Part shown: positions 22,812-31,247 of the stretch, in pieces
Position numbering within the stretch: the stretch's first letter is position 1
How the letters are laid out: each line of letters begins with the position of its first letter
Assembly: GCA_027624335.1 (NCBI GenBank)
Contig: JAQBWV010000055.1
Span: forward strand, 1-32,278
Length of the DNA: 32,278 bases
Direction of reading: 5' to 3'
Source of the DNA: Planctomycetota bacterium
GTDB taxonomy: Bacteria > Planctomycetota > Planctomycetia > Planctomycetales > Planctomycetaceae
Translations under genes and position numbers: made by a program
The notes under the pieces: generated by a model
Databases searched by the model: none
Told to the model about the DNA's origin: nothing
The model's input: only the letters and a program-made list of their open reading frames with translations

Positions 22812-23210
22812 ATGACTGACCATATCATGACCAGTGTTCGACCGATCCGTTGTATTTCCGGGAGACGCTCCGGCACTCCTGAGAGTAAATACACTCACGC
22901 CGATAGACGGCCTGAGTCATCGCTGTCAGTCGAGTTCTGGCGCAACGAGTCAGGGATGCTTTGCACTGTGGACTATCTGATTCTGATGACCGTGGTCTGC
23001 GTCGGAATGCTTGTGGGACTCGTCGAACTTCGAAATTCCTACGTTCAGGTGATGGGTGACATTGCCGGATCTCTGGAGAGCCTTGACCAGTCTTACAGTT
23101 CTACTGTCGCCGGCATCACGAGCGCCTATGTGGACACCCTGCCGGCAGCCGATGTTGCTGGCGTAGAGCCACAGGGCATTTCCGTTCAGGAAGCTGCGGC
23201 GTCCGAGTGA
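22812..23210 (+). CDS. Divergent type IVb pilin-like protein, copy 2
   Basis: About 132 residues. It aligns with copy 1 over the helix and beyond: NESGMLCTVDYLILMTVVCVG, then MLVGLVELRNSYVQVMGDIAG and SLDQSYSST. The usual pilin Glu is replaced by Asp, again six residues after a Gly. Unlike copy 1 there is a long hydrophilic leader of about 48 residues before that Gly, and the tail lacks the paired Cys. AAGG lies five bases before ATG 22812 (ATG 22809 adds one residue); a later start would shorten the leader. It lies after the strong terminator and before cpaB, so it is probably a lower-abundance or minor subunit (inference). Confidence 0.8.
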   Translation: MTDHIMTSVRPIRCISGRRSGTPESKYTHADRRPESSLSVEFWRNESGMLCTVDYLILMTVVCVGMLVGLVELRNSYVQVMGDIAGSLESLDQSYSSTVAGITSAYVDTLPAADVAGVEPQGISVQEAAASE

Positions 23211-23324
23211 TCGACGTCCTAACGATGTAAGTGAAGCGAACAATACAACAAGTCAGCGACGTTTCGGCCAGGAACTACTGGCCAGTTTGCGCTGAGATAT
23301 CAGGCTCGTAACGAGGGACGGGAA

Positions 23325-24347
23325 ATGTCAAGAATCAGTCCGGCAACGATGACAGCGGCGATATTCGCAATTCTGGTAGGGCTTGTGGGTGCGTATTCCG
23401 TGCGACAATACCTCAGCGGCACCGGGCCGGTTGAAGCCGTTGCCGCGGAGCTACCGAAGACCGAAATGGTGTTTGTTCCGATCGCTGCCCGTGACATGGT
23501 GATCGGACAGACGCTGACCCTGAGTGACATTTCGATCGAGCGAATCGAGAGGTCGAAATTTGGCAACAGTAAGTATGTCGGCATGTCGTTCATGACCGAC
23601 ACCAAACAGATGGTGGGCAAGCAGCTCCAGGTTCAGATTGAGAAGGGCGGAGTATTCCTGCCGGAGGTCTTTTACCCGGAAGGGATGGGGCCCAGTGTGA
23701 CGCGTCTACTGACGCCGGGACACAGAGCTGTCACCATCCCGATTAAGAACGTCGGCGCCGTCGAAGGATTTGCGTCGCCAGGAACGATGGTCGACGTACT
23801 CTTCCGATCGTTGCCCAACGAAGATCGCCCCGAGGTGACATTGACGCTGCTGGAGAGTGTTGAAGTCCTGGCCGTCGATCGAAATGTCCTGCCGGGACAA
23901 CTGCCGAACGGTGCTGCCGGACGTCCGGCCACAGTCACTCTTGGCGTTTCACCTGAGCAGGCGAAATCGCTGAAGGCGGTCGAAGACCGTGGTGAACTTT
24001 CGCTGGTACTGAGGCATCCGGACGACGACAGAACGCTGGTCTCAGCGGGCTTGAACAGTTCAGACCAGGTAACCATCGACCAACTGATTGGTGGAAAGCC
24101 GATTCAGCGGAAAGCCTCGATCGAAATCTACAAAGGTGCACAGAGAAACGAATTCACGTTCAACGAATCGGTCAAGGATGGCCAGGGCGATCTGAATCGG
24201 ATCAGCACGCCAATTCGATCTGAAACCACCGTGGCAGCGGTTTCTTTGAGCAAAGAGGAAGCAAAGCTGGAGCGACGCATGAAGAAAGATGCTTCGCAGA
24301 AGTTGACAGCGTCAAATTCAGATGTTGCTGCTGCGGGCAAGAAATAG
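23325..24347 (+). CDS. cpaB: Tad pilus assembly protein CpaB/RcpC
   Basis: 340 residues. One N-terminal membrane helix (about 9-27) is followed by a SAF-like domain with FVPIAARDMVIGQTLTLSDI. Then comes the RcpC/CpaB core: GHRAVTIPIKNVGAVEGFASPGTMVDV (PG...V-V, about 130-156) and VTLGVSPEQAKSLKAVEDRGELSLVLR. The C-terminal tail is hydrophilic, Lys-rich and poorly conserved. CpaB works at the periplasmic side with the secretin. The ATG follows GAGGGACGGGAA. It starts 114 bases after pilin-like copy 2, and the remaining tad genes follow it on the same strand. Confidence 0.94.
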   Translation: MSRISPATMTAAIFAILVGLVGAYSVRQYLSGTGPVEAVAAELPKTEMVFVPIAARDMVIGQTLTLSDISIERIERSKFGNSKYVGMSFMTDTKQMVGKQLQVQIEKGGVFLPEVFYPEGMGPSVTRLLTPGHRAVTIPIKNVGAVEGFASPGTMVDVLFRSLPNEDRPEVTLTLLESVEVLAVDRNVLPGQLPNGAAGRPATVTLGVSPEQAKSLKAVEDRGELSLVLRHPDDDRTLVSAGLNSSDQVTIDQLIGGKPIQRKASIEIYKGAQRNEFTFNESVKDGQGDLNRISTPIRSETTVAAVSLSKEEAKLERRMKKDASQKLTASNSDVAAAGKK

Positions 24348-24500
24348 TGATCAGGGCATTCTGTTGTACCGCCGTACGGCTCACCGCTTCACGGTACTCG
24401 ACATAACAATTTCAGATTCGTTGACCAGACACGGCAAACGAACGATTCGGGCCGCCAGTATCGATTGCCTTCGAACAACAGCGTTTCTTTTGGAAAGGAA

Positions 24501-25856
24501 ATGGCTTCCATGACACCGATCCAGTCCAGAGCGGTACTGGTTTCACCTGCCGGTGCGTGCGACGAAGTCGATCAACAGGAGCTTAGCTTTCAGAAGCTGA
24601 AAGTTGGCATTCACGAAAAACTGGTGGATGCGCTGGACCTGTCGATGCTCGCCGACATTCGCCAGGAAGAACTCGAAGCTGAAGTTCGTGAAATCGCTGA
24701 CGAGATCTGCAAAATCCACGCCCCCGAAGTCACGGGACAAGCAAGAGAGCGGTTACTGCGGGAAATCCACAGCGAGATGTTCGGCCTCGGTCCTCTCGAA
24801 GTCCTGATGGATGACCCACTGGTATCGGACATTCTTGTCAACGGACCGCACCAGGTTTACGTCGAACGTTCAGGGCAGCTTGATCTGTCAGACGTCATCT
24901 TTGCCGATGAGGCCCACCTCGTCCGGATCATTCAACGAATCGTTTCTCGAGTGGGAAGACGAATTGACGAAGTCAGCCCGATGGTCGACGCTCGTCTTGC
25001 GGACGGCTCTCGAATCAACGCGGTGTTGCCACCTTTGGCTGTTGATCATGCGACGTTGTCGATCCGTCGATTCGGAAAGCAACCGATTCGTCTGCCGGAC
25101 CTGGTCGAGTCTGGATCGATCACACAGGACATGGTCGAATTCCTGGTCGCCGCCGTGGATGCCCGCATCAGTATCCTGATTTCCGGCGGAACCGGCGCTG
25201 GGAAAACAACGTTTCTTAACGCGCTCACCGAGTTCATCCCTTCAGACGAGCGACTGATCACTATCGAAGATTCGGCGGAACTTCGACTGGCTCACAAACA
25301 CGTCATCCGCATGGAAACCCGCCCCGAGAACACCGAAGGTACGGGAGAGGTTTCACAACGCGACCTTGTCCGAAACAGCCTGAGAATGAGACCCGACCGA
25401 ATCATCGTCGGTGAAGTCCGCGGCGCTGAAGCACTCGACATGCTCCAGGCCATGAACACCGGCCACGAAGGTTCGCTGACAACGATCCACGCCAACGACA
25501 CTCTGGACGCACTTTCGCGACTCGAACTAATGGTCGCTATGGCCGGGTTCGACCTGCCGATCCCCGTTGTCAGAGAATACATGGCCTCCGGACTGACACT
25601 GGTCGTTCACCTGGCTCGTCTGAAGGGTGGCGTTCGGCGAGTCATGAAGATCTCTGAAATCATCGGAGTCAACGACCACGGAATCCGGCTCGAAGACGTT
25701 TTCGGCTTCGAGCAGACCGGCGTTGATGAGACAAGCACCGCTCGCGGGCAGTTTTATGCAACCGGTCACCGTCCGGTCTGTCTTAGTAAGTTGCGAGCTG
25801 CGGGTATTCGGCTCGCGGACGAAATCTTCGACCACCGGAGACTGGCGTCGCTCTAA
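24501..25856 (+). CDS. cpaF: Tad secretion ATPase CpaF/TadA
   Basis: Cytoplasmic hexameric ATPase that drives Flp pilus assembly, about 451 residues. It has the N-terminal [20 protein letters not shown] block, then [19 protein letters not shown], Walker [12 protein letters not shown] (about 228-238), the Asp box [11 protein letters not shown], Walker [17 protein letters not shown] (about 300-315) and the His box [12 protein letters not shown]. All are typical of the CpaF/TadA branch of type II/IV secretion ATPases. The frame extends to 24465, but ATG 24501 (GGAAAGG just before) or 24510 is the likely start. Near-adjacent to tadB (52 bases) in one operon. Confidence 0.96.
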   Translation: MASMTPIQSRAVLVSPAGACDEVDQQELSFQKLKVGIHEKLVDALDLSMLADIRQEELEAEVREIADEICKIHAPEVTGQARERLLREIHSEMFGLGPLEVLMDDPLVSDILVNGPHQVYVERSGQLDLSDVIFADEAHLVRIIQRIVSRVGRRIDEVSPMVDARLADGSRINAVLPPLAVDHATLSIRRFGKQPIRLPDLVESGSITQDMVEFLVAAVDARISILISGGTGAGKTTFLNALTEFIPSDERLITIEDSAELRLAHKHVIRMETRPENTEGTGEVSQRDLVRNSLRMRPDRIIVGEVRGAEALDMLQAMNTGHEGSLTTIHANDTLDALSRLELMVAMAGFDLPIPVVREYMASGLTLVVHLARLKGGVRRVMKISEIIGVNDHGIRLEDVFGFEQTGVDETSTARGQFYATGHRPVCLSKLRAAGIRLADEIFDHRRLASL

Positions 25857-25907
25857 GTTCGTACTACCGGTCAGTAAGATTTGACCATGTTCATGTGAGA
25901 GTCACCT

Positions 25908-26852
25908 GTGAGTATTACCTTCATCAGTCTGGTCTGCTTCATCGCCATCACGGGCGTTGCAGGAACCTTGCTTCTGGTGATTCGAGACCTGCGAGTCTCC
26001 TCAGCTTCACCGTCGGGAGGAACTGTCGTCGCGCGACCGGTCCGTACCAGATTACGGCGGCAGCTGACGGTGTTCGACGAACAGCCGGCAACCAGTTTGT
26101 CCGGACGCATTGACCAGTCGTTTTATCGGCTGGTGATGGAATCGGGATGGGACGTCAATCCCGTAACGGCATTTCTATTCCTGATCGGCTGTGGAATCCT
26201 CGTCGGGGGCATCATTCTTAACACGATTGACAACCCGATTTCTGCGGTGGCCGGATTTGTCATCGGAACGTTTGCGGGAATCCTCACGTTGATAATCCGA
26301 CGCAACAGACGCATGGTGAGCATCCAGGAAGAGCTGCCCAACGTCATGGATCTGATGTCACGTGCCGTTCGAGCCGGCAGAAGTCTTGATCAGGCGATTG
26401 ATCTGCTGGGCAACGAATGCGAAGGCCACCTGGGTCTGGAATTCAAACGCTGCTCGGGTCAGCTCAAGATGGGCCGATCAATGGCTGCTGTGATGAACTC
26501 GCTGGCTCATCGGGTGCGCCTCGTCGATCTGAAACTTATCGCTCTGACACTGATCGTTCACCGTAAGACGGGTGGAAATCTTGCTCAGACACTCGAACGC
26601 ATGGCGAACGTCATCCGTGACCGCATGACCGCTCGACGACAGATGAGAGCTGCCACGGGAGCCGGCCGTGCTTCAACCATCCTGATCGCCACCGTTTCGC
26701 CTGTGGCGTATCTGCTGATGTTCGCGATCGCGCCCGAGCACATGGAAGTTCTATACACCGATCCCATGGGTCGCATGATGCTGGGCACGGCCATCGTTCT
26801 GGAAATTGTCGGAATCCTGTGGGTCATGGCACTCCTTCGCCGAGGCCAGTAG
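25908..26852 (+). CDS. tadB: Tad platform protein TadB
   Basis: 314 residues of inner-membrane platform protein. N-terminal hydrophobic segment, then two further segments (about 85-130). The T2SSF-type domain has ELPNVMDLMSRAVRAGRSLDQAIDLL and GRSMAAVMNSLAHRV, then HRKTGGNLAQTLERMANVIRDR, and ends in membrane helices around 260-310. The TGGNLAQTLERM-like block is diagnostic of the TadB/GspF family. The start is GTG 25908; the site upstream (GAGAG) is modest. The next gene, tadC, starts about 115 bases after this stop. Works with TadC and CpaF to add pilin to the growing fibre. Confidence 0.94.
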   Translation: MSITFISLVCFIAITGVAGTLLLVIRDLRVSSASPSGGTVVARPVRTRLRRQLTVFDEQPATSLSGRIDQSFYRLVMESGWDVNPVTAFLFLIGCGILVGGIILNTIDNPISAVAGFVIGTFAGILTLIIRRNRRMVSIQEELPNVMDLMSRAVRAGRSLDQAIDLLGNECEGHLGLEFKRCSGQLKMGRSMAAVMNSLAHRVRLVDLKLIALTLIVHRKTGGNLAQTLERMANVIRDRMTARRQMRAATGAGRASTILIATVSPVAYLLMFAIAPEHMEVLYTDPMGRMMLGTAIVLEIVGILWVMALLRRGQ

Positions 26853-26967
26853 GCCGACCCGTTTAATTACGAATCATCTTGAGGCACAGCGTCGGAACCA
26901 TCAGCGATCCGACGGAAATTCTTCCGGCCTCTCGGCTGTTGTTACGGTGATCAGTGAGGTCAATGAA

Positions 26968-27915
26968 ATGTTTCTCGACGCTGTCACGGGAGCTGTCTTC
27001 CTTCTGTTTTGTCTCGCCGCCTATCTGGTCGTGAACTATTTTCGCGCTGGGCGAAAACGAGCTGACGGGTTGGTCAACGAGAACGAACGGTCGGTCGGTG
27101 CTTATGCCAGAGCGATGGCAAAAGTTGTCCCTCAGCCTGGCATTGAAGTTGAGAAAATTGAACGCGACCTGAAACGCGCCGGATACTACGCGCACACCGC
27201 ACTTGTCGAATACATGGCGTCGAGAAACACGCTCGTTGTTGCAGTCTTGATCGCCACTGGAATCCTGGCAGTTCTTGCCGACCCGACGACGGCGATGCCT
27301 CGCACAATTGCGATTGTCGGATTACTGACGGCGACGCTGGGTTACGCGATCCCTCGTATGGTTCTCAACCTGCAGGCGCGAGCCCGCGTTGATCGAATTC
27401 AACGAGGGTTGCCGGACGCGCTGGACATCATCCGCATGTGCCTTTCCGGTGGATTGCCGTTGCGTGAATCGATTCAGCGTGTGGCCTCAGAGATTGGCAT
27501 GTTTCATCCGGACATCGCGCTCGAGCTGCAGGTTATTCAGCATCACGCGGATACAAACTCGATGCCGGATGCCTTAAAGAAATTTGCAAGGCGAATCGAC
27601 ACACCCGACATCAATGCACTCGCTTCACTGGTTTCACAGTCAGATCAGGTAGGAACAAACGTGGCGTCGGCGGTGGCCGAGTACGCTGACGGGATTCGGC
27701 GTCAGCATCGTCAGCGGGCCGAGGAAACGGCAAGTAAGACAAGTATCAGCCTGCTGTTCCCAGTCATCTTCTGCCTGGCACCTCCGATTTACGTTCTGCT
27801 GTGCGGACCGCCGCTCCTGCAGATGAGAGACTTCATCACCGAAGGTAATCAGCCCGGCGGCGTTCTGGACAACAGCAGCCTTGACGAACTGTCAACGGGA
27901 GCTGTGGGACGGTAG
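26968..27915 (+). CDS. tadC: Tad platform protein TadC
   Basis: 315 residues, nearly the same length as TadB. N-terminal membrane helix, then a cytosolic stretch (PQPGIEVEKIERDLKRAGYY), two membrane segments (about 80-130), then the T2SSF domain with LPDALDIIRMCLSGGLPLRESIQRVASEIG and SLVSQSDQVGTNVASAVAEYADGIRRQHRQRAEE, and C-terminal helices. The frame is open from 26806, overlapping tadB, but GAGG lies eight bases before ATG 26968, which gives the normal length. Partner of TadB. The GT2-GtrA gene begins 12 bases after its stop. Confidence 0.94.
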   Translation: MFLDAVTGAVFLLFCLAAYLVVNYFRAGRKRADGLVNENERSVGAYARAMAKVVPQPGIEVEKIERDLKRAGYYAHTALVEYMASRNTLVVAVLIATGILAVLADPTTAMPRTIAIVGLLTATLGYAIPRMVLNLQARARVDRIQRGLPDALDIIRMCLSGGLPLRESIQRVASEIGMFHPDIALELQVIQHHADTNSMPDALKKFARRIDTPDINALASLVSQSDQVGTNVASAVAEYADGIRRQHRQRAEETASKTSISLLFPVIFCLAPPIYVLLCGPPLLQMRDFITEGNQPGGVLDNSSLDELSTGAVGR

Positions 27916-27927
27916 CAGGAAGCACGC

Positions 27928-29139
27928 ATGACCAGTCTTACGATCATCGTTCCGACTTACTGCGAATCAAGGAATCTCCGCGACCTTGTGCGACGCATTG
28001 ATCTGGCGGTGCAACTGGCGGGCATTTCGTCTGAGATTCTGATCGTCGATGACAACAGCCCGGACGATACGGCTGCCGTCTGTGAATCGCTCGACTTCGC
28101 CACGCCGACACGGCTGATCGTTCGCAAGTCCGAGCGAGGACTTTCCAGCGCGGTCATGCGTGGAATGGACGAAGCGACCGGTGACATCCTGCTGGTCATG
28201 GATGCCGACCTGTCACACCCTCCCGAAGTGATCCCTGCGATCGTTGCCGCGATCCGCGAACAGGATTGCGAGTTCGTCATCGGAAGTCGCTACGTCAAAG
28301 GTGGATCGACTGCTGGAGACTGGGGACTGCTCCGCTGGCTGAATTCCAAGGCAGCCACATTGATGGCTCGCCCCCTGACTTCGGCGCAAGACCCCATGGC
28401 CGGCTACTTCGCAATTCATCGCAGCCGATTCGTAAAGCATCGGCAACAACTCGACCCCATCGGATACAAGATCGGTCTCGAGCTAATTGTGAAGTGCGGT
28501 TGCGGAATCGTTCGAGAGATTCCGATCCACTTCAGTGATCGGGCAGCCGGCGAAAGCAAGCTCACGCTCAAGGAACAACTTAATTACGTGCGGCATCTGA
28601 AAAGGCTATACGAGTTCCGATTCCACGAATACGCCCGGCTTACGAAGTTCCTGCTGGTCGGCGCTTCCGGAATGGTCGTTGACCTTTCCATATTCACGAT
28701 ACTGCTGATGCTGGCGCCAGATGCCGCAGCTCGAGCAATCGCCATCTGGGCTGCTATGACCTGGAACTTCACTCTGAATCGAAGCATCACGTTTACTGAA
28801 ACTCGATCTGGTTCAGTCGTCAGCCAGTACGCCAAATTCTGTTGCAGTTGTCTGCTGGGAGCATCAATCAACTGGTCAATCAGCCTGGCACTGTTACAGG
28901 CGTTTCCGGAAGGAACATTGGCGAAACTACTGGCAGCAGTGTCGGGAGTCATCGCAGGAACAGGATTCAATTATCTGCTTTGTCGGCGGTTCGTATTTTC
29001 TGACGACCAGCCAGTGGCTGATCATTCGGGAACACTCCGTCGGTTTGCCGGTCTCTTTGTGCCGGTAGTTCCCACGCAACCGAAACAGCTGGTGCAAACT
29101 CAATCAGCGAAAGTCCACCAGGCTTCGGTGTCTCAGTGA
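27928..29139 (+). CDS. GT2 polyprenyl-phosphate sugar transferase fused to GtrA flippase domain
   Basis: 403 residues. The N-terminal 225 residues are a dolichyl-phosphate-mannose-synthase-like GT2 domain: IVPTYCESRNL, ILIVDDNSPDDTA, LVMDADLSHPPEVIP (DxD-type Asp 92/94) and DPMAGYFAIHRSRF. From about 235 a GtrA domain with four membrane helices follows (TKFLLVGASGMVVDLSIF). The likely reaction is transfer of a hexose from a nucleotide sugar to undecaprenyl phosphate on the cytoplasmic face, with GtrA flipping the product. AGGA lies seven bases before ATG 27928 and the gap to tadC is 12 bases, so it is co-transcribed with the pilus platform. The 3' end overlaps the convergent gene by seven bases. 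The link to pilus glycosylation is inference. Confidence 0.9.
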   Translation: MTSLTIIVPTYCESRNLRDLVRRIDLAVQLAGISSEILIVDDNSPDDTAAVCESLDFATPTRLIVRKSERGLSSAVMRGMDEATGDILLVMDADLSHPPEVIPAIVAAIREQDCEFVIGSRYVKGGSTAGDWGLLRWLNSKAATLMARPLTSAQDPMAGYFAIHRSRFVKHRQQLDPIGYKIGLELIVKCGCGIVREIPIHFSDRAAGESKLTLKEQLNYVRHLKRLYEFRFHEYARLTKFLLVGASGMVVDLSIFTILLMLAPDAAARAIAIWAAMTWNFTLNRSITFTETRSGSVVSQYAKFCCSCLLGASINWSISLALLQAFPEGTLAKLLAAVSGVIAGTGFNYLLCRRFVFSDDQPVADHSGTLRRFAGLFVPVVPTQPKQLVQTQSAKVHQASVSQ

Positions 29140-30491
29140 GCCTCCGGCGAGTCGAGCTGGCGAACAGCCCAGAGCGTTTCAGAGGCCGTTACATCAGCGG
29201 CATTGCGACCGCGTAGATCTCTGGTCTCCAACGCGATCTGACGTATCTGCCGCAGTCTTTGCAACTGATTTTCCTGAAACACTGACTTCACTTCGTCCTG
29301 TTTCACACTGCCAGCCAGCACATTGCCAGCCAGCACATTGTGCAGCCACCAGCTCTGCAGCATGCTTCCGGAAGTTTCCGTCCCTGCCGAATAGCGCGAG
29401 AGTTGCAGTTCGGTAATCTGCTGCGCATCTCGATCAAGCTGTGTCAGGAACGCTTCAGCATCCCGACTTCCAGCGGGCTGTTCCAGAAATCGCACAACAC
29501 TGGCCGTATTCTGAAGGGTCGTCTGCTCTGCCGGCGACCGGGTGACTGAATCGGCCAATGGGAACGGGATTCGATCTCCAGGCCGCTGCATCTCCTCGAT
29601 CGCCGCTCGCAACGCGACAGGCCGTCCCATTTGAAACGTCGCAACAGCTGCTGCTCCGGCGTCGTCAGACTCGTTCCGTTCCGGCATGATCAGTTTTTCA
29701 TCGAGTAGTCGAGCTGCTGCCAGCACATCCTGTGCTGCTGCCAGCCCCTGTCCGTAGTCCTGCCTCCGTAAATTGTAGTGCTCATTCGCAAGCTCCTCGT
29801 AACCCTGCTGGTCCTGCCTGCTGAGAGAGTCACCACTTGACAGGCGATACTGAAACTCTGCCCGCAAGGCCATCACGCGAGCGTGTACCAGATCAGCCTG
29901 CAGGCCTCTTGCCGCTGGCTGCCCCAGATTCTGCAGCAGAAGGGTAGCCTCACTCCAGAGTGACATTTGCTCTCGAAATGTCTGGGAGATACGTGCTCGA
30001 TCCCGCCGATTCTGAGCCACATGAAGCTGGGCAGTTGCCGCGATGTCGAGCCATGCCGCGAATGATGCCTGGTCCAGCAATCCTCGTTGCCATGCATCGC
30101 GGCTTTGTGAAATGAGTCTCACAGCGTGCTGCTCAATCTGCGACAACTTTGCCTGCTTTTCCTGCGAAAATTTTGCGGAAGCAGTTCCTGACGCAGACAA
30201 CAATGGACTGGAGTCATTCCTCGACCGAATGACCGCGTTCGACCTGGTACTCAGAGTCCGTCCTGAATCAGTGGTCGCAGCTTCTTCCTGATTCCGTACC
30301 GATGGTGCCCCTCGCCCTCCGTAGATAATCTCGAACGGCGGCGTCTTCGGTCGCCCGAGTTCGACCTGCGCCGAAACCGCTGCAGGCGACGCTCCAACCA
30401 CCAGCGCCAATCCACAGGCTGAAACTCGGCATACTTCAGCAAACCCGCTGTGCGAGCCGAACGGCATACATTTGCTGAATGATCGTCGCAT
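29133..30491 (-). CDS. Secreted alpha-helical protein of unknown function
   Basis: 452 residues that I do not recognise. A signal peptide ends near PAAVSAQ (about residue 41). The next 80 residues are low complexity, then a long Gln/Ala/Leu/Arg-rich, mostly helical region (for example EKQAKLSQIEQHAVRLISQSRDAW and AEFQYRLSSGDSLSRQDQQGY), with coiled-coil-like patches. There are no clear catalytic motifs. Within it 15 bp (TGCCAGCCAGCACAT, 29309-29323) is duplicated in tandem, giving NVLAG twice. ATG 30491 has GGTGA upstream. Convergent with the GT2-GtrA gene with a 7-base overlap. A cell-envelope or outer-membrane-efflux-like role is possible but not shown. Confidence 0.75.
   Translation of the reverse strand: MRRSFSKCMPFGSHSGFAEVCRVSACGLALVVGASPAAVSAQVELGRPKTPPFEIIYGGRGAPSVRNQEEAATTDSGRTLSTRSNAVIRSRNDSSPLLSASGTASAKFSQEKQAKLSQIEQHAVRLISQSRDAWQRGLLDQASFAAWLDIAATAQLHVAQNRRDRARISQTFREQMSLWSEATLLLQNLGQPAARGLQADLVHARVMALRAEFQYRLSSGDSLSRQDQQGYEELANEHYNLRRQDYGQGLAAAQDVLAAARLLDEKLIMPERNESDDAGAAAVATFQMGRPVALRAAIEEMQRPGDRIPFPLADSVTRSPAEQTTLQNTASVVRFLEQPAGSRDAEAFLTQLDRDAQQITELQLSRYSAGTETSGSMLQSWWLHNVLAGNVLAGSVKQDEVKSVFQENQLQRLRQIRQIALETRDLRGRNAADVTASETLWAVRQLDSPEAH
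29309..29338. repeat. 15-bp in-frame tandem duplication in the secreted protein gene
   Basis: TGCCAGCCAGCACAT at 29309-29323 is repeated exactly at 29324-29338. It adds five residues (NVLAG-type repeat) and keeps the frame. Confidence 0.85.
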
Positions 30492-31247
30492 GGAATGTCA
30501 CCAGCGTGAGTAGAGAACGTCGAAGCCGGGTTCATTAAGACCTCGGACTCTCGACGGCAAGCCGCTAATCCGTAACCGACTCGCTGATGTCTTCAGGTTA
30601 CGATGCCAACGAGACAGCGGAAGGCAAATTCCGGGAACGCCCGCCAGTCAGGAACAATCTGCGTGTAGACAAGAACGACGATCACAGGCACGTTGAGTCT
30701 GCGAATCCCAACGGTCGTTCACATCAGCGAAACACTACCGGATATCACCGGCACCTCACAGCGCAAATCACCGCCTCCCCCTTTCGAGCGACCCTGGAGC
30801 CGGTCGGATAACGATGGCAATTGCGTTTCGTGGTGTGCCACTGGCCTCTGGCAGCGCTGACCGACAATGACTTCGCAAGGTAACAAGAGTTCCCTGGAAC
30901 CAGCATGAAGCCTCTCGCCGCGGGTGGCACTCAACCACGAGTCCGTCGTCACAGGGCTGCATTTCGCCATTCCTTAACGACCAGTCGACACTTCAAAATC
31001 TCAGGAGCCTGACGGATACGTTCTGGACAGGCTCCTTTCTTTTTGTTTTCTGGTATTCTTCCTTGCCTGGCACGGCATGCAGACGGGATTATCCCCGCAC
31101 GCCGCAAGACAGTCTCGTATGCTGCCTCGATGACGTCCTGAGTCTGGCCGACCGAATCAGTTTTCTGCTGGCTGCCACTGCGAAGTAACTTCTTGCCTGT
31201 ATTGTTTTGACTAATTATCGCGACGTCCGATTTCGCGGAGATGAATT
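30492..31247. other. Gene-poor stretch with an orphan terminator
   Basis: About 750 bases between the secreted protein gene and the CPYC lipoprotein gene. Only short frames on both strands occur, none with a recognisable domain or good start site. A strong plus-strand terminator lies at 31003-31048, yet no plus-strand protein gene is seen for 1.8 kb upstream. The part to the right (about 31050-31247) should hold the promoter for the lipoprotein gene; no convincing -35/-10 pair was found. Confidence 0.5.
31003..31048 (+). terminator. Strong Rho-independent terminator with no upstream gene
   Basis: AGGAGCCTG (31003-31011) pairs perfectly with CAGGCTCCT (31028-31036), followed by ttctttttgtttt. 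On the minus strand there is no comparable U-tract, so it works rightward. No protein-coding gene on the plus strand ends nearby. Confidence 0.85.

Noticed and set aside
30587..30811. Short ORFs in the gene-poor stretch before the lipoprotein gene
   Set aside because: Several overlapping short frames on both strands, none with a start site or domain; an RNA gene is a better explanation of the terminator.
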